DNA from: Arthrobacter sp. PGP41
GTDB lineage: Bacteria; Actinomycetota; Actinomycetes; Actinomycetales; Micrococcaceae
Assembly (NCBI RefSeq): GCF_002953935.1
Contig: NZ_CP026514.1
Span: 2,542,001-2,606,000, forward strand
DNA: 64,000 nt
Direction: 5' to 3'
The translations under genes and the position numbers were made by a program. Of this stretch, positions 11,105 to 21,270 are shown piece by piece. The first letter of the stretch is position 1. Every line of letters starts with the position of its first letter. The notes beneath the pieces are model-generated. The model saw only the letters and a program-made list of their open reading frames with translations, was not told the DNA's origin and made no database searches.

Positions 11105-11572
11105 TTACGGGGACTGCGGCTGCTCTCCCGGTCCGGCCGCCTGGTCCGGGTGCGCGGCCTCCCACTCCGCCTGCTCGCGGGCGCGCTCCCCGGCCTCGCG
11201 GTCCAGCCGGATTCCGGTGCGGATGCCGTACCACCATGCGGCTGCGAACAGGGCGCCCACCAGGAACATGGCGGGCTCGAAGATGCCGGTGAGGACCAGG
11301 ACGAGCTGCAGGATCCAGCCCAGCCCGATGCCCCAAGGCCTCGTGAGGAAGGCGCAGGCCACGATCATCACAACACTGAGCCCGATCCCCACACCCAGGA
11401 TGAGGGCCGGCGGGAACTCCCCGCGGCGCAGTCCGAACACCGCCAGGGTAGCGAAGAACATGACGAAGGCTTCCAGCAGCAGCACGGTGGACGCGAACAT
11501 CACCTTGGTGGAGCGGCGCTTCCTGGGCATGCCCGGGCGCCATTCACGCTGGGCTTTGGTCAGCCTGGCCAC
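11105..11572 (-). CDS. DUF4233 domain membrane protein
   Basis: The function is unknown. The 155-residue product has a basic N-terminus (RKRRSTKVM) and four hydrophobic segments over about residues 25-115. It ends in a hydrophilic, Glu/Ala-rich tail of about 40 residues. It matches the DUF4233 proteins that sit directly after folC in actinobacteria. The GTG at 11572 starts immediately after the folC TGA (TGAGTG), which implies translational coupling. The constant link to folC and ndk suggests a shared transcript rather than a proven folate role. Confidence 0.85.
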   Translation of the reverse strand: MARLTKAQREWRPGMPRKRRSTKVMFASTVLLLEAFVMFFATLAVFGLRRGEFPPALILGVGIGLSVVMIVACAFLTRPWGIGLGWILQLVLVLTGIFEPAMFLVGALFAAAWWYGIRTGIRLDREAGERAREQAEWEAAHPDQAAGPGEQPQSP

Positions 11573-12931
11573 TCAGGCCTCCGTCTTTCCGAGCAGGATC
11601 CGGGCCTCGGCAACCAGGGTGATGGAGCCAGTCACCAGGACTCCCCCTGACAGGTCGTCGTTGGCTTCGGCGCGTTCCACTGCCCACTCCAGGGCGTCGT
11701 CAAGCTTCTCCGCGATGTGCACGTTGTCCTCGCCGAAGCCAAGCTCAACCGCGAGTTCGGCCAGTTCCGCGGCAGGCACTGCCCGCGGGGAGTTCGACTG
11801 GGTGAAGCAGAATTCCTCCGCAATCCCGCCGAGCGATTCCTTGAGCTGCCGGAGGATCTCCTCAGCATCCTTTTCCTTCAGCACCCCCACAACCGGAACC
11901 AGCCTGGTGAAGTTGAAGGCTTCCTGCAGGGCGGCAGCGGATGCCTTGATGCCGTCCGGGTTATGGGCAGCATCCACAATGATGGTGGGCGCGGTCCGCA
12001 CCACCTCAAGCCGGCCCGGCGACGTCACGTTGGCGAAGCCTTCCTGCAGCACGTCGAAGTCGAGTTCCTTTTCGCCCCCGAAGAATGCCTCAATCGCGGC
12101 CACGGCCACCGCGGCGTTCTGTGCCTGGTGGGCGCCGTGCAGCGGGACCAGCAGCTCCGGGTACCGGCCGGCGAGGCCCTGGATGCTCACCATCTGCCCG
12201 CCCACCGCCACAGTCCGGGACTCAACGCCGAATTCCACGCCTTCGAAACGGAACGGCACGCCCACGTCCTTTGCCTTCTCCAGCAGGACCTGTGCCGCGT
12301 CCAGGGGCTGGGCGGCGCTGATAAGGTAGCCGCCCGGCTTGATGATGCCGGCCTTCTCATGGGCGATGTCCTCGGTGGTGTCGCCCAGCAGGTCCGTGTG
12401 GTCGAGGGAAATGGGCGTGATGACGGAGACCTGGCCGTCGCCCACGTTGGTGGCATCGGTGATCCCGCCCAGGCCAACCTCGATGACGGCCACGTTGACC
12501 GGCTGGTCCGCGAAGATCGCGAAGCCCAGGATGGTGAGGCATTCGAAGTACGTGAGCCGGGGCTGGCCCGCGGCCTCAAGCTCGGAATCCACGATCTGCA
12601 GGTAGGGACGGATTTCGTCCCAGATCCGGACGAAGGTCTCGTCCGGAACCGGGTGGCCGTCGATGCTGATCCGCTCAGTGACCTTGGACAGGTGCGGGCT
12701 GGTGTACCGTCCGGTGCTGAGGCCATGGGCCCTCAGCACCGATTCGATCATGCGGGCGGTGGAGGTCTTGCCGTTGGTGCCGGTCACGTGGATGATCGGG
12801 AACGCCTTGTTGGGCTCTCCCAGCACGTCCATGGCGCGGAACAGCGGCTCGAGGCGCGGCTCCATCTTATTTTCCGGCGCCCGGCCCAGCAGTTCGGCGT
12901 AAACGCTCTCCACGGAGAATTCGTCAGTCAT
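11573..12931 (-). CDS. folC: folylpolyglutamate synthase / dihydrofolate synthase
   Basis: Adds glutamate to dihydropteroate and polyglutamate tails to folates using ATP. The 452-residue protein has the Mur-ligase-like fold: P-loop HVTGTNGKTSTARM near residue 48, the central domain with GLGGITDATN, and a C-terminal ligase domain with DAAHNPDG. The length is normal. It starts 3 nt after the ileS stop on the same strand, and the DUF4233 gene follows without a gap. An ileS-folC-DUF4233-ndk transcript, perhaps with internal promoters, is likely. Confidence 0.97.
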   Translation of the reverse strand: MTDEFSVESVYAELLGRAPENKMEPRLEPLFRAMDVLGEPNKAFPIIHVTGTNGKTSTARMIESVLRAHGLSTGRYTSPHLSKVTERISIDGHPVPDETFVRIWDEIRPYLQIVDSELEAAGQPRLTYFECLTILGFAIFADQPVNVAVIEVGLGGITDATNVGDGQVSVITPISLDHTDLLGDTTEDIAHEKAGIIKPGGYLISAAQPLDAAQVLLEKAKDVGVPFRFEGVEFGVESRTVAVGGQMVSIQGLAGRYPELLVPLHGAHQAQNAAVAVAAIEAFFGGEKELDFDVLQEGFANVTSPGRLEVVRTAPTIIVDAAHNPDGIKASAAALQEAFNFTRLVPVVGVLKEKDAEEILRQLKESLGGIAEEFCFTQSNSPRAVPAAELAELAVELGFGEDNVHIAEKLDDALEWAVERAEANDDLSGGVLVTGSITLVAEARILLGKTEA

Positions 12932-12934
12932 GGA

Positions 12935-15900
12935 TCAGGCCTCTATTTTTTCGACGGCGACAGCCGGCTCGGCGGCGTCCGAAGGTTCTGCCATCAGGTC
13001 AACGGTGAGGGTCTCGCCCTTGACCAGGTCGGCGTTGGCGAGCAGGGCGTCGACGACGTTCTGCCGGGCAGTTACCGTGGTCCGGATCCGGTCGCTGACG
13101 TTCAGCCCGGCATCCTTGCGGGCCTGCTGGATGGCGCGGACCATGTCCCGGGCCAGTCCCTCGGCTTCCAGTTCCGGGGTGACCTCGGTGTTCAGGACAA
13201 CGAAGCCGCCACCGGGAAGGACAGCGGCTGCACGTGAGCCGGCACCTTCTGCGGCTTCAGCCACGACGGTCTCAAGGATGTATTCCTGCGGCTCAAGCTC
13301 AAGGCCGCCCGCGGTGACCACGCCTGCTTCGCTGACGGACCAGTCCCCGGACTTGGAGCCCTTGATGGCCTGCTGTACGTTCTTGCCCAGCCGCGGTCCT
13401 GCAGCCCGGGCGTTAACCACAAGCTTCTGCTCGATGCCGAACTCCTCCGGGGAGGCGGCCTCTGCGTCGAGCAGGCGGACCGAACGCAGGTTCAGTTCAT
13501 CGGCGACGACGGCGGCAAAGCCTTCCAGGGCGCCTGCACCGGGTGCCACTACCGTGAGTTCCTGCAGCGGGAGGCGCACGCGCAGGTTGGCTGCCTTGCG
13601 GAGCGAGGACCCGGTGGAGCAGATCTGCTGGACCTTGTCCATCGCCTCGACCAGTCCCGGGTTGGCCGGGAACAGCCCGGCGTCCGGCCAGTCGGCCAGG
13701 TGCACGGAGCGGCCGCCCGTGAGGCCGCGCCAGATCTCCTCGGAAACGAGCGGCAGCAGGGACGCAGCCACGCGCGCAACGGTTTCCAGCGCGGTGTAGA
13801 GAGCGTCGAAGGCGTCGACGCTCTCGTCGAAGAACCGCTGCCGGCTCCGGCGCACGTACCAGTTGGTGAGCATATCCAGGTAACTGCGCAGTTCGTCGCA
13901 GGCGCCGGAGATGTCATAGCTGTCGAGCTGGGCGGTCATATTGCGGACCAGGTCGCCGGTGTTGGCCAGCAGGTACTGGTCCAGGGTGTCGTCGTAACCG
14001 TCATAGCGCAGCTTCGCGTCGTAGCCTGAGCCGCCATTGGAGGCATTGGTGTAGAGCGTGAAGAAGCTGTACACGTTCCACAGCGGCAGGATGACCTGGC
14101 GGACGCCGTCGCGGATTCCCTGCTCGGTGACCACCAGGTTGCCGCCGCGCAGGATCGGGCTGGACATCAGGAACCAGCGCATGGCGTCGGAGCCGTCGCG
14201 GTCCAGGACCTCGGAGACGTCCGGGTAGTTGCGCAGGCTCTTGGACATCTTCTGCCCGTCCGAGCCCAGCACGATGCCGTGGCTGATGACGTTGCGGAAG
14301 GCCGGCCTGTCGAAGAGCGCGGTGGACAGGATGTGCAGCATGTAGAACCAGCCGCGGGTCTGGCCGATGTATTCCACGATGAAGTCGGCGGGGTTGTGGG
14401 TGTCGAACCAGGCCTCGTTCTGGAACGGGTAGTGCACCTGGCCGTAGGGCATGGAACCCGAATCGAACCAGACGTCCAGGACATCCTCCACGCGGCGCAT
14501 GACGGACTGGCCCTCTTCGGGGGTTCGGGGATCGTCCGGGTTGGGCCTGGTCAGTTCGTCGATGAACGGGCGGTGCAGGTCCACCTGGCCGTCCTTGTTC
14601 AGCGGCAGCCGGCCGAAGTCCGCTTCGATCTCGGCCAGCGAGCCGTAGACGTCGGTGCGGGGGTATTCGGGGTCGGAGGACTGCCACACGGGGATGGGGC
14701 TGCCCCAGTAGCGGTTGCGGCTGATGGACCAGTCGCGGGCGTTCTCCAGCCACTTGCCGAACTGGCCGTCTTTGACGTTGCCCGGGATCCAGTTGATCTC
14801 CTGGTTCAACTCGGACATGCGGTCCTTGAACTTGGTGACTTCCACGTACCAGGAGGACACAGCACGGTAGATCAGGGGGTTGCGGCACCGCCAGCAGTGC
14901 GGGTAGCTGTGCTCATAGCTTGCCTGGCGGACCAGGCGTCCCTGGGCGCGCAGCACCTGCGTGATGGGCTTGTTGGCCTCGAACACCTGCAGGCCCGCGA
15001 TGTCGTGCAGGTCCCCGTGCTTGAAAAGGGGCAGGAAATTTGCGCCCTCGTCCACGGAGAGGATCACCGGAATGCCGGCCTCCTCGCACACCTTCTGGTC
15101 ATCCTCGCCGTAGGCAGGGGACTGGTGGACGATGCCGGTGCCGTCAGTGGTGGTGACGTAATCGGCAACCAGGAACCGCCACGCGTTCTCCATGCCGTAT
15201 TTTTCGTTGTCTGCGAAGTCCCGCCACAGCGGCTGGTACTTAAGCCCCTCCAATTCCGCGCCGGTGTGGGTAGACACCACCGCGGCCTGGGCAGCCTCGA
15301 AATCCTCATAGCCCAGGTCCTTGGCGTAGTTGCCCACCAGGTCGGCCGCAAGCAGGAAGCTTCCCGTGACAGGCGCCTCCGAGGAGGCAGCCTTGATCCC
15401 GTTCGGGCCGGCGGGCAGCACCGCGTAGGTGATGGAAGGGCCGACGGCGAGCGCGGCGTTGGTGGGCAGCGTCCAGGGCGTGGTGGTCCAGGCGAGCGCC
15501 TGCACGCCGGCCAACTGCCGGGACAGCTCCGATTCCCCCGCGATGATCGGGAAGGTCACGGTGACCGTCTGGTCCTGGCGGTTCTTGTAGACGTCGTCAT
15601 CCATCCTCAGCTCATGGTTGGACAGCGGTGTTTCGTCCTTCCAGCAGTACGGAAGGACCCGGTAGCCGTTGTAGGTGAGGCCTTTTTCGTGCAGCTGTTT
15701 GAACGCCCAGAGGACGGACTCCATGTACTCCACGTTGAGGGTCTTGTAGTCGTTGTCGAAGTCCACCCAGCGTGCCTGGCGGGTCACGTAATCGCGCCAC
15801 TCGTCGGCGTACTTCATTACGGAGGCGCGGCAGGCGTCATTGAATTTGTCGATGCCCATGGCTTCGATCTGGGTCTTGTCCGTCATGCCCAGCTGCTTCA

Positions 15901-16267
15901 TGGCTTCAAGTTCGGCGGGCAGGCCGTGGGTGTCCCAACCGAAACGGCGCTCCACGCGCTTGCCGCGCTGGGTCTGGTAGCGGCCTACCAGGTCCTTGGC
16001 GTAGCCGGTCAGCAGGTGCCCGTAGTGCGGCAGTCCGTTGGCGAAGGGAGGTCCATCGTAGAAGACAAACTCGTTGCTGCCGGGCTCGCCGCCGGGGGCA
16101 TCCGCGCTGCGCTGGTCGATGCTGGCCTGGAAGGTGCCGTCCTGGTCCCAGTACTTCAGGATGCGCTCTTCGATCTCCGGAAACTTCACGGAGGCGGAAA
16201 CAGCGGCACCGCCGCTGGACGACGCGCTGGCAGAAGTGGAGGCTGAGGCCTTGGGGTAATACGTCAT
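12935..16267 (-). CDS. ileS: isoleucyl-tRNA synthetase
   Basis: Charges tRNA-Ile with isoleucine and edits valine. The 1110-residue product has the HIGH-type motif in GLPHYGH (near residue 95), a CP1 editing domain, the [10 protein letters not shown] loop, an anticodon-binding helical domain and the long C-terminal extension of the actinobacterial/eukaryote-like IleRS group. A Ser/Ala-rich linker of about 25 residues precedes the first domain. The ATG at 16267 is chosen because AGGATG lies upstream; the ORF extends 33 more codons into the T-box leader. Expression is likely controlled by the T-box, which responds to uncharged tRNA-Ile. folC follows after 3 nt. Confidence 0.97.
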   Translation of the reverse strand: MTYYPKASASTSASASSSGGAAVSASVKFPEIEERILKYWDQDGTFQASIDQRSADAPGGEPGSNEFVFYDGPPFANGLPHYGHLLTGYAKDLVGRYQTQRGKRVERRFGWDTHGLPAELEAMKQLGMTDKTQIEAMGIDKFNDACRASVMKYADEWRDYVTRQARWVDFDNDYKTLNVEYMESVLWAFKQLHEKGLTYNGYRVLPYCWKDETPLSNHELRMDDDVYKNRQDQTVTVTFPIIAGESELSRQLAGVQALAWTTTPWTLPTNAALAVGPSITYAVLPAGPNGIKAASSEAPVTGSFLLAADLVGNYAKDLGYEDFEAAQAAVVSTHTGAELEGLKYQPLWRDFADNEKYGMENAWRFLVADYVTTTDGTGIVHQSPAYGEDDQKVCEEAGIPVILSVDEGANFLPLFKHGDLHDIAGLQVFEANKPITQVLRAQGRLVRQASYEHSYPHCWRCRNPLIYRAVSSWYVEVTKFKDRMSELNQEINWIPGNVKDGQFGKWLENARDWSISRNRYWGSPIPVWQSSDPEYPRTDVYGSLAEIEADFGRLPLNKDGQVDLHRPFIDELTRPNPDDPRTPEEGQSVMRRVEDVLDVWFDSGSMPYGQVHYPFQNEAWFDTHNPADFIVEYIGQTRGWFYMLHILSTALFDRPAFRNVISHGIVLGSDGQKMSKSLRNYPDVSEVLDRDGSDAMRWFLMSSPILRGGNLVVTEQGIRDGVRQVILPLWNVYSFFTLYTNASNGGSGYDAKLRYDGYDDTLDQYLLANTGDLVRNMTAQLDSYDISGACDELRSYLDMLTNWYVRRSRQRFFDESVDAFDALYTALETVARVAASLLPLVSEEIWRGLTGGRSVHLADWPDAGLFPANPGLVEAMDKVQQICSTGSSLRKAANLRVRLPLQELTVVAPGAGALEGFAAVVADELNLRSVRLLDAEAASPEEFGIEQKLVVNARAAGPRLGKNVQQAIKGSKSGDWSVSEAGVVTAGGLELEPQEYILETVVAEAAEGAGSRAAAVLPGGGFVVLNTEVTPELEAEGLARDMVRAIQQARKDAGLNVSDRIRTTVTARQNVVDALLANADLVKGETLTVDLMAEPSDAAEPAVAVEKIEA

Positions 16268-16271
16268 GTCG

Positions 16272-16548
16272 ACATCCTGGGTTGAGCTTGGCGAACTGCC
16301 GGCCTGCGCCGTCTTGTTCCGTTCAGGATGCGAGGACGGTTTGCCGTGTTGTCCGCCGGACCCCACGCTTGCCGCGGTACCACCTCACTTACCGGCGTTG
16401 CGTGTTCCCCGAAAGGAACAGGCGCCACGCCGGCCGCTCATTGACTGCTGTGACGGGCTTACCCGTCCGGTTCTACTGGCGCGGACCCCGTGACGGCAGT
16501 TCGCGTGTTCTTCCGGAAGCTCACCGGTGATTGCCGGGTCATAGCCAT
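16272..16548 (-). promoter_or_regulatory. T-box leader of ileS (translational type)
   Basis: The minus-strand leader carries the conserved T-box sequence AGGTGGTACCGCGG at 16385..16372. Upstream is a short stem I with an ATC (isoleucine) specifier at 16531..16529, within GGCAATCACCGG. The layout matches the ultrashort stem I T-boxes of actinobacterial ileS, which control ribosome access rather than termination. AGGATG, the ileS RBS, lies just after the antisequestrator region. I see no T-rich terminator between the T-box and the start, which fits translational control. Confidence 0.92.
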
Positions 16549-16632
16549 CTCTGAGTCTACTATCGCCGCCGGTCCATCGCCATTCCGGCACCGGGGCGTG
16601 CAAACCCTGCTGCGCAACAGCGGCCAGATGCC

Positions 16633-16638
16633 TAGACT
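16633..16638 (+). promoter_or_regulatory. -10 box of a probable leaderless transcript
   Basis: TAGACT lies 7 nt before the ATG at 16646, and no Shine-Dalgarno sequence is present. It also overlaps the far upstream region of the divergent ileS leader. Confidence 0.5.
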
Positions 16639-16645
16639 CAAGCAC

Positions 16646-17650
16646 ATGGCCAACTCTGCACGGCTTCGGGAAGCATTGCGCCCGGGCAGGGCATACGCAT
16701 GGCTTTGGTTCCTCCTGATGGTGCCGCTGGTGGGCTTGTCCATCCTTCGCGCAATCCCTGCCGCGTGGCCGGTGGGCATAATCCAGCTGCTGGCCTTCAC
16801 TCCGTGGCTGGCGGCGCCGGCCGGAGCGGCCCTCCTGCTGGCCGTGCTGGGCCGGAACCGCTGGCATGCTGCCGTCAGCTCGGCGCTGCTGGCCTGCCTG
16901 GCCTTCTGGCTCTTCCCGCTCCAGGCAGGCAAGCGGGTTACCGGCGACGGGCCGACCGTGGAGTTACGGGTCATGAGTTTCAACTCGAAGCTGGGCCAGG
17001 CCGATGCCCGCACGGTTGTCCGCCTGGTGCAGGAGAACCGGATCGATGTGCTGGCCGTCCAGGAGCATTCCCAGGCGTTCCAGGAGCGCCTGGCTGCCGA
17101 AGGCCTGGACACGCTGCTGCCGGAAAGCGCGACCGAACCTGCCAAAAACGCCGGTGGCAGCGCCCTGTACTCGCGGTTTCCCCTTGAGGAGGCCGGACGG
17201 GTTCCCGGCACTGCGTTCCCGATGCCGATCGTCCGGGTTACCGTCACGTCACAGGGCAGGGCAGGGGTGCTGGAAGTGATCAATGTCCACGCCAGGGCGC
17301 CCGTGGAGCACATGGCACGGCAGTGGCGCAGCGACCTGGCCGCAATCGGAAGGGTGGCCGCCGGCGGCGGGAGCAGGCTCCTCATCGGAGACTTCAACGC
17401 CACCTACGACCACGCCGAGTTCCGCAGCCTCCTGCGCGGCGGGGAGGGTCCGGGACTTGTGGACGCGGGCGTGGCGGCCGGCGCACGGCTGGTGCCCACC
17501 TGGCCCATGGACGGACAGCTGCTGCCCGGCATCACCATCGACCACGTGGTGACCAGCCCGGATGTGGGGAGCTCCGGCTACGCGGTGCACCGGGTAGCCG
17601 GCAGCGACCATGCGGCGGTCACGGCGGTCCTTGGCGTCCCCGCGGGCTGA
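16646..17650 (+). CDS. membrane-anchored endonuclease/exonuclease/phosphatase family protein
   Basis: Member of the EEP (DNase I-like) superfamily; the substrate is unknown. The 334-residue protein has about three N-terminal transmembrane segments (residues 15-90). An EEP domain follows from about 105, starting ELRVMSFNSKLG. It contains LAVQEHS (metal-binding Glu), LIGDFNATYDH (catalytic Asp/Asn) and GSDHAAV near the end (catalytic Asp-His). The domain is probably extracytoplasmic, as in related actinobacterial proteins. The ATG at 16646 is preferred over upstream in-frame starts because TAGACT lies 7 nt upstream (leaderless) and the residues above it are not conserved-looking. Confidence 0.88.
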   Translation: MANSARLREALRPGRAYAWLWFLLMVPLVGLSILRAIPAAWPVGIIQLLAFTPWLAAPAGAALLLAVLGRNRWHAAVSSALLACLAFWLFPLQAGKRVTGDGPTVELRVMSFNSKLGQADARTVVRLVQENRIDVLAVQEHSQAFQERLAAEGLDTLLPESATEPAKNAGGSALYSRFPLEEAGRVPGTAFPMPIVRVTVTSQGRAGVLEVINVHARAPVEHMARQWRSDLAAIGRVAAGGGSRLLIGDFNATYDHAEFRSLLRGGEGPGLVDAGVAAGARLVPTWPMDGQLLPGITIDHVVTSPDVGSSGYAVHRVAGSDHAAVTAVLGVPAG

Positions 17651-17655
17651 TCCCT

Positions 17656-17679
17656 GGAGCCCCGCGGCCATGGGGTTCC
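17656..17679. terminator. weak hairpin between convergent genes
   Basis: GGAGCCCC pairs with GGGGTTCC (one G-T pair) around an 8-nt loop, between the stops at 17650 and 17697. No T-run is evident. Confidence 0.35.
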
Positions 17680-17696
17680 CGGCAGCGTTCCAGCGG

Positions 17697-18455
17697 TCAG
17701 TTCTTGCGGATCAGCTTGTGGTTGGCTGCCTGGGCCACCGGCCGGATGACGATCTGGTCGAGGTTGACGTGGTGCGGAACGCTCACGGCGTACCGCACCA
17801 CTCCGGCCACGTCACCTGCAGTGAGCGGTTTCTCCACCCCTTGGTAGACCTTGTCCGCAGCCTGCCGGTCACCGAGCCGGTTCAAAGCAAACTCCTCGGT
17901 CTGGACCAGCCCGGGTGCCACCTCGATGACCCGGACGTTGTGCTCGGCCTCCTCCAGGCGGAGGGCACCCGTCAGTGCGTGCTGGGCGAATTTCGCCGCG
18001 TTGTAGCCGCCACCGCCTTCATAGGCTGCGAGCCCGGCCGTGGAGGTCAGGTTGAGTACGGTCCCTTCGCCGTTGGCGCGCAGCATCGGCAGGAAGGCCC
18101 GGGTGAGTTTCATGGTGCCCAGCACGTTGACCCGGTACATCCACTCCCAGTCCCCAGTGTCGGCCGAACCGATGGTGTCGGCGCCCCGGGCACCGCCGGC
18201 GATGTTGATCAGCGTGTCGATGCCGCCCGCTTCGGCGACCTGCGCCACAAGCCGGGACACGTCGTCGTCCTCCGAAATGTCGGCAGGGACGGCGACTGCA
18301 CCCGTTTCCTCCGCCAGGGCGGCGAGGCGGTCCGCGCGGCGCGCCACGGCAAACACGGTCCACCCGTCCGCCGCGAGGGCACGGACAGTGGCCTCCCCGA
18401 TTCCGCTGCTTGCGCCGGTCACCACTGCTGCTTTTTTCTGTGAAACGTCAGTCAT
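17697..18455 (-). CDS. short-chain dehydrogenase/reductase
   Basis: Classical SDR of 252 residues; the substrate cannot be told from sequence. It has the cofactor loop TGASSGIG near residue 14, a DISEDD segment, NIAGG in place of NNAG, and the catalytic Ser and YNAAK (YxxxK). The Arg-Arg after the second strand (VARRADRL) suggests NADP(H). It is of the clan often annotated as NADP-dependent serine/3-hydroxy acid dehydrogenase. The ATG at 18455 has TAGGGT (18467..18462) exactly 6 nt upstream and no RBS, so it is probably leaderless. It is convergent with the EEP gene and divergent from valS. Confidence 0.92.
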   Translation of the reverse strand: MTDVSQKKAAVVTGASSGIGEATVRALAADGWTVFAVARRADRLAALAEETGAVAVPADISEDDDVSRLVAQVAEAGGIDTLINIAGGARGADTIGSADTGDWEWMYRVNVLGTMKLTRAFLPMLRANGEGTVLNLTSTAGLAAYEGGGGYNAAKFAQHALTGALRLEEAEHNVRVIEVAPGLVQTEEFALNRLGDRQAADKVYQGVEKPLTAGDVAGVVRYAVSVPHHVNLDQIVIRPVAQAANHKLIRKN

Positions 18456-18581
18456 GGCACCACCCTAGCGGGGGCCACCGGACGGCCGCCTCCTGATGAG
18501 TCGCCGGATGAACCAACGCGCCGGCCGGCGCCTCGTGGACGCGAGGCGGGCGGACGGGGCGGGACATGAAACAATTGGCAG

Positions 18582-21203
18582 ATGGCTGAAGACAAACAGG
18601 GTACAGACACGCCCACCACCGCCCCCATCAACGTTCCGGACAAGCCGGCCCTCGAGGGCCTCGAGGCTGCCCTTACGCAGCGCTGGCTGGCCGAGGGAAC
18701 CTACAAGTTCAACCGGGAGACAACCCGGGACCAGGTCTACTCGATCGACACTCCCCCGCCCACCGCTTCCGGTTCACTGCACGTGGGGCACATGTTCTCC
18801 TACACGCAGACTGACGTGCTGGCGCGCTACCAGCGCATGACCGGCAAAAACGTCTTTTACCCCATGGGCTGGGACGACAACGGCCTGCCCACCGAACGCC
18901 GTGTCCAGAACTTCTACGGCGTCCGCTGCGACCCCTCCATCCCGTACAACCCTGGCTACCGGCCGCCGGCGCAGCCTGCGAAGAACCAGCGGGACTTCGA
19001 CGTCGTCTCCCGCCGCAACTTCATCGAGCTCTGCGAGGAGCTGGCGGTTGAGGACGAGAAGGTCTTCGAAAACCTCTTCCAGACACTGGGCCTGTCCGTG
19101 GACTGGGAGCTGACATACCGCACCATCGACGACAACTCGCGGGCAGTCTCGCAGCGCGCGTTCCTGGCCAACCTGGCGGCGGGCGACGCCTACATGGCCG
19201 AGGCGCCCACCCTCTGGGACGTAACGTTCCGTACAGCCGTGGCCCAGGCCGAACTTGAGGACCGCGAGGTCCCCGGCGCCTACTACCGCTACCCGTTCTT
19301 CACCGAGGACGGACAGAAGATCCATATCGAGACCACCCGTCCCGAACTGCTGGCTGCCTGCGCCGCGCTGGTGGCGAATCCCGACGACGAACGGTACCAG
19401 CCGCTGTTCGGCAAGAAGGTCACGTCACCCGTCTTCGGCGTCGAGGTTGAGGTGAAGGCGCACCCGCTCGCCAAGGCGGACAAGGGCTCCGGCATTGCCA
19501 TGGTGTGTACGTTCGGTGACCTGACCGACGTCACCTGGTGGCGCGAACTTCAGCTGCCCACCCGCGCCATCGTTGGCCGGGACGGCCGGATCATCAGCGA
19601 GGCTCCCGAGTGGATCACCACCGATGCCGGCCGTGAGGCCTTCGCCGCAATTGCCGGCAAGACGGTCTTCAGCGCCAAGGAAGAGGTGGTGAAGCTCCTC
19701 GCCGCGGCGGACCTGCTCGAGGGCGAGCCCAAGAAGATCATGCATCCCGTGAACTTCTACGAAAAAGGCGACAAGCCCCTGGAAGTGGTCACGTCCCGCC
19801 AGTGGTACATCCGCAACGGCGGCCGCGATGAGGACCGCCGGGAGCGGCTTATTGCCCGTGGCCAGGAGATCGACTTCCATCCTGCCTTCATGCGTTCCCG
19901 CTACGAGAACTGGATTTCAGGCCTGAACGGTGACTGGCTGGTTTCCCGCCAGCGCTTCTTCGGCGTGCCCATCCCCGTCTGGTACCCCCTGGACGCCGAC
20001 GGCAACCCGGACTACGACTCCCCCATCGTGCCCTCCGACGAGCAGCTGCCCGTGGACCCGGCAGCGGACGCCGCCCCCGGCTTCACCGAAAGCCAGCGCG
20101 ACGTTCCCGGCGGCTTCACTGGTGACGCGGACATCCTGGACACCTGGGCCACTTCCTCCCTGACTCCAAAGATCGTGGGCGGCTGGAAGCGCGACGAGGA
20201 CCTCTTCGCCAAGGTCTTCCCGTTTGACGTCCGGCCCCAGGGCCACGACATCATCCGGACCTGGCTGTTCTCCTCTGTGGTGCGCGCGGACGCGTTGGAA
20301 AACAGCGCGCCGTGGAAGCACGCCGCCATCTCCGGTTGGATCCTGGACCCGGACCGCAAGAAGATGTCCAAGTCCAAGGGCAACGTGGTGGTGCCCACCG
20401 ACGTGCTGGAGGAATACGGCTCGGACGCTGTCCGGTACTGGGCCGCTTCTGCCAAGCTCGGCGCGGACACCGCCTACGAGATCGCCCAGATGAAGATCGG
20501 CCGCCGCCTGGCCATCAAGCTGCTCAATGCCTCCAAGTTCGTCCTGAACCTGGGCGCCACAGAGGACTCGGTGCTGTCGGCGGACCTTTCCGTCCTCACC
20601 AATCCGTTGGACCGTGCGGTCCTGGCGCAGCTCGCCGAGGTTGTGGCCCAGTCCACGAAGGCCTTCGAGAACTACGACTACGCACGGGCGCTGCAGATCA
20701 CGGAGAGCTTCTTCTGGCAGTTCACCGACGACTACGTGGAGCTCATCAAGGACAGGGCTTACGGCGCAGCGGGCGCCGCGGAGCAGGCCTCGGTGCTGGC
20801 AGCGCTGGCCACCACGCTGGACGCCCTGCTGCGGCTCTTCGCGCCGTTCCTGCCGTTCGCCACCGAAGAGGTGTGGAGCTGGTGGCGCAAGGGCTCGGTC
20901 CACCGTGCCGCGTGGCCGGCCGCCCTGGCGGTGCCGGGTGGCGACACCACCATGCTCGCAACGGTTGGTGTTGCCCTCAGCGGTGTCCGGAAGGCCAAAT
21001 CCGAGGCGAAGGTGAAGCAGCGCACAGAGGTCCTGACTGCCACCATCACGGCTCCGGCTGGACTCGCCGGGCAACTGAATGCCGGCCTGGCCGACCTGAA
21101 GGCCGCCTCCAATGCCCGCGAAATTTCAATAGTGGTGGGCGAGGGCGAACTGAGCGTCACCGATGTAGAGCTGGCCCCCACTGAGGAGCCCGCGAAAGCA
21201 TAG
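18582..21203 (+). CDS. valS: valyl-tRNA synthetase
   Basis: Charges tRNA-Val. The 873-residue product has PPPTASGSLHVGH (HIGH motif) near residue 60, a CP1 editing domain, and RKKMSKSKGNVV near 595. The anticodon-binding domain follows and a short C-terminal segment rich in KSEAKVKQR replaces the long coiled coil. The tail is compact for the family but the protein is complete. No good RBS precedes the ATG at 18582, so a leaderless or weakly led transcript is possible. It is monocistronic with its own terminator. Its location near folC, as in mycobacteria where valS precedes folC, indicates a local rearrangement in which ileS took that place. Confidence 0.97.
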   Translation: MAEDKQGTDTPTTAPINVPDKPALEGLEAALTQRWLAEGTYKFNRETTRDQVYSIDTPPPTASGSLHVGHMFSYTQTDVLARYQRMTGKNVFYPMGWDDNGLPTERRVQNFYGVRCDPSIPYNPGYRPPAQPAKNQRDFDVVSRRNFIELCEELAVEDEKVFENLFQTLGLSVDWELTYRTIDDNSRAVSQRAFLANLAAGDAYMAEAPTLWDVTFRTAVAQAELEDREVPGAYYRYPFFTEDGQKIHIETTRPELLAACAALVANPDDERYQPLFGKKVTSPVFGVEVEVKAHPLAKADKGSGIAMVCTFGDLTDVTWWRELQLPTRAIVGRDGRIISEAPEWITTDAGREAFAAIAGKTVFSAKEEVVKLLAAADLLEGEPKKIMHPVNFYEKGDKPLEVVTSRQWYIRNGGRDEDRRERLIARGQEIDFHPAFMRSRYENWISGLNGDWLVSRQRFFGVPIPVWYPLDADGNPDYDSPIVPSDEQLPVDPAADAAPGFTESQRDVPGGFTGDADILDTWATSSLTPKIVGGWKRDEDLFAKVFPFDVRPQGHDIIRTWLFSSVVRADALENSAPWKHAAISGWILDPDRKKMSKSKGNVVVPTDVLEEYGSDAVRYWAASAKLGADTAYEIAQMKIGRRLAIKLLNASKFVLNLGATEDSVLSADLSVLTNPLDRAVLAQLAEVVAQSTKAFENYDYARALQITESFFWQFTDDYVELIKDRAYGAAGAAEQASVLAALATTLDALLRLFAPFLPFATEEVWSWWRKGSVHRAAWPAALAVPGGDTTMLATVGVALSGVRKAKSEAKVKQRTEVLTATITAPAGLAGQLNAGLADLKAASNAREISIVVGEGELSVTDVELAPTEEPAKA

Positions 21204-21232
21204 CTACCGTGGCCCTGTTTTTGGGCAAAGGG

Positions 21233-21268
21233 GAAGCCCCATCAGCGTTTTGCCGTTGGTGGGGCTTC
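21233..21268 (+). terminator. valS terminator
   Basis: GAAGCCCCA (21233-21241) pairs with TGGGGCTTC (21260-21268), followed by GACTTTTCGG. It lies 30 nt after the valS stop. Confidence 0.8.
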
Positions 21269-21270
21269 GA

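Noticed and set aside
14279..16246. 655-codon open frame on the plus strand opposite ileS
   Set aside because: It mirrors a conserved synthetase on the other strand; such long antisense frames are an effect of high GC at third codon positions. The translation shows no domain.
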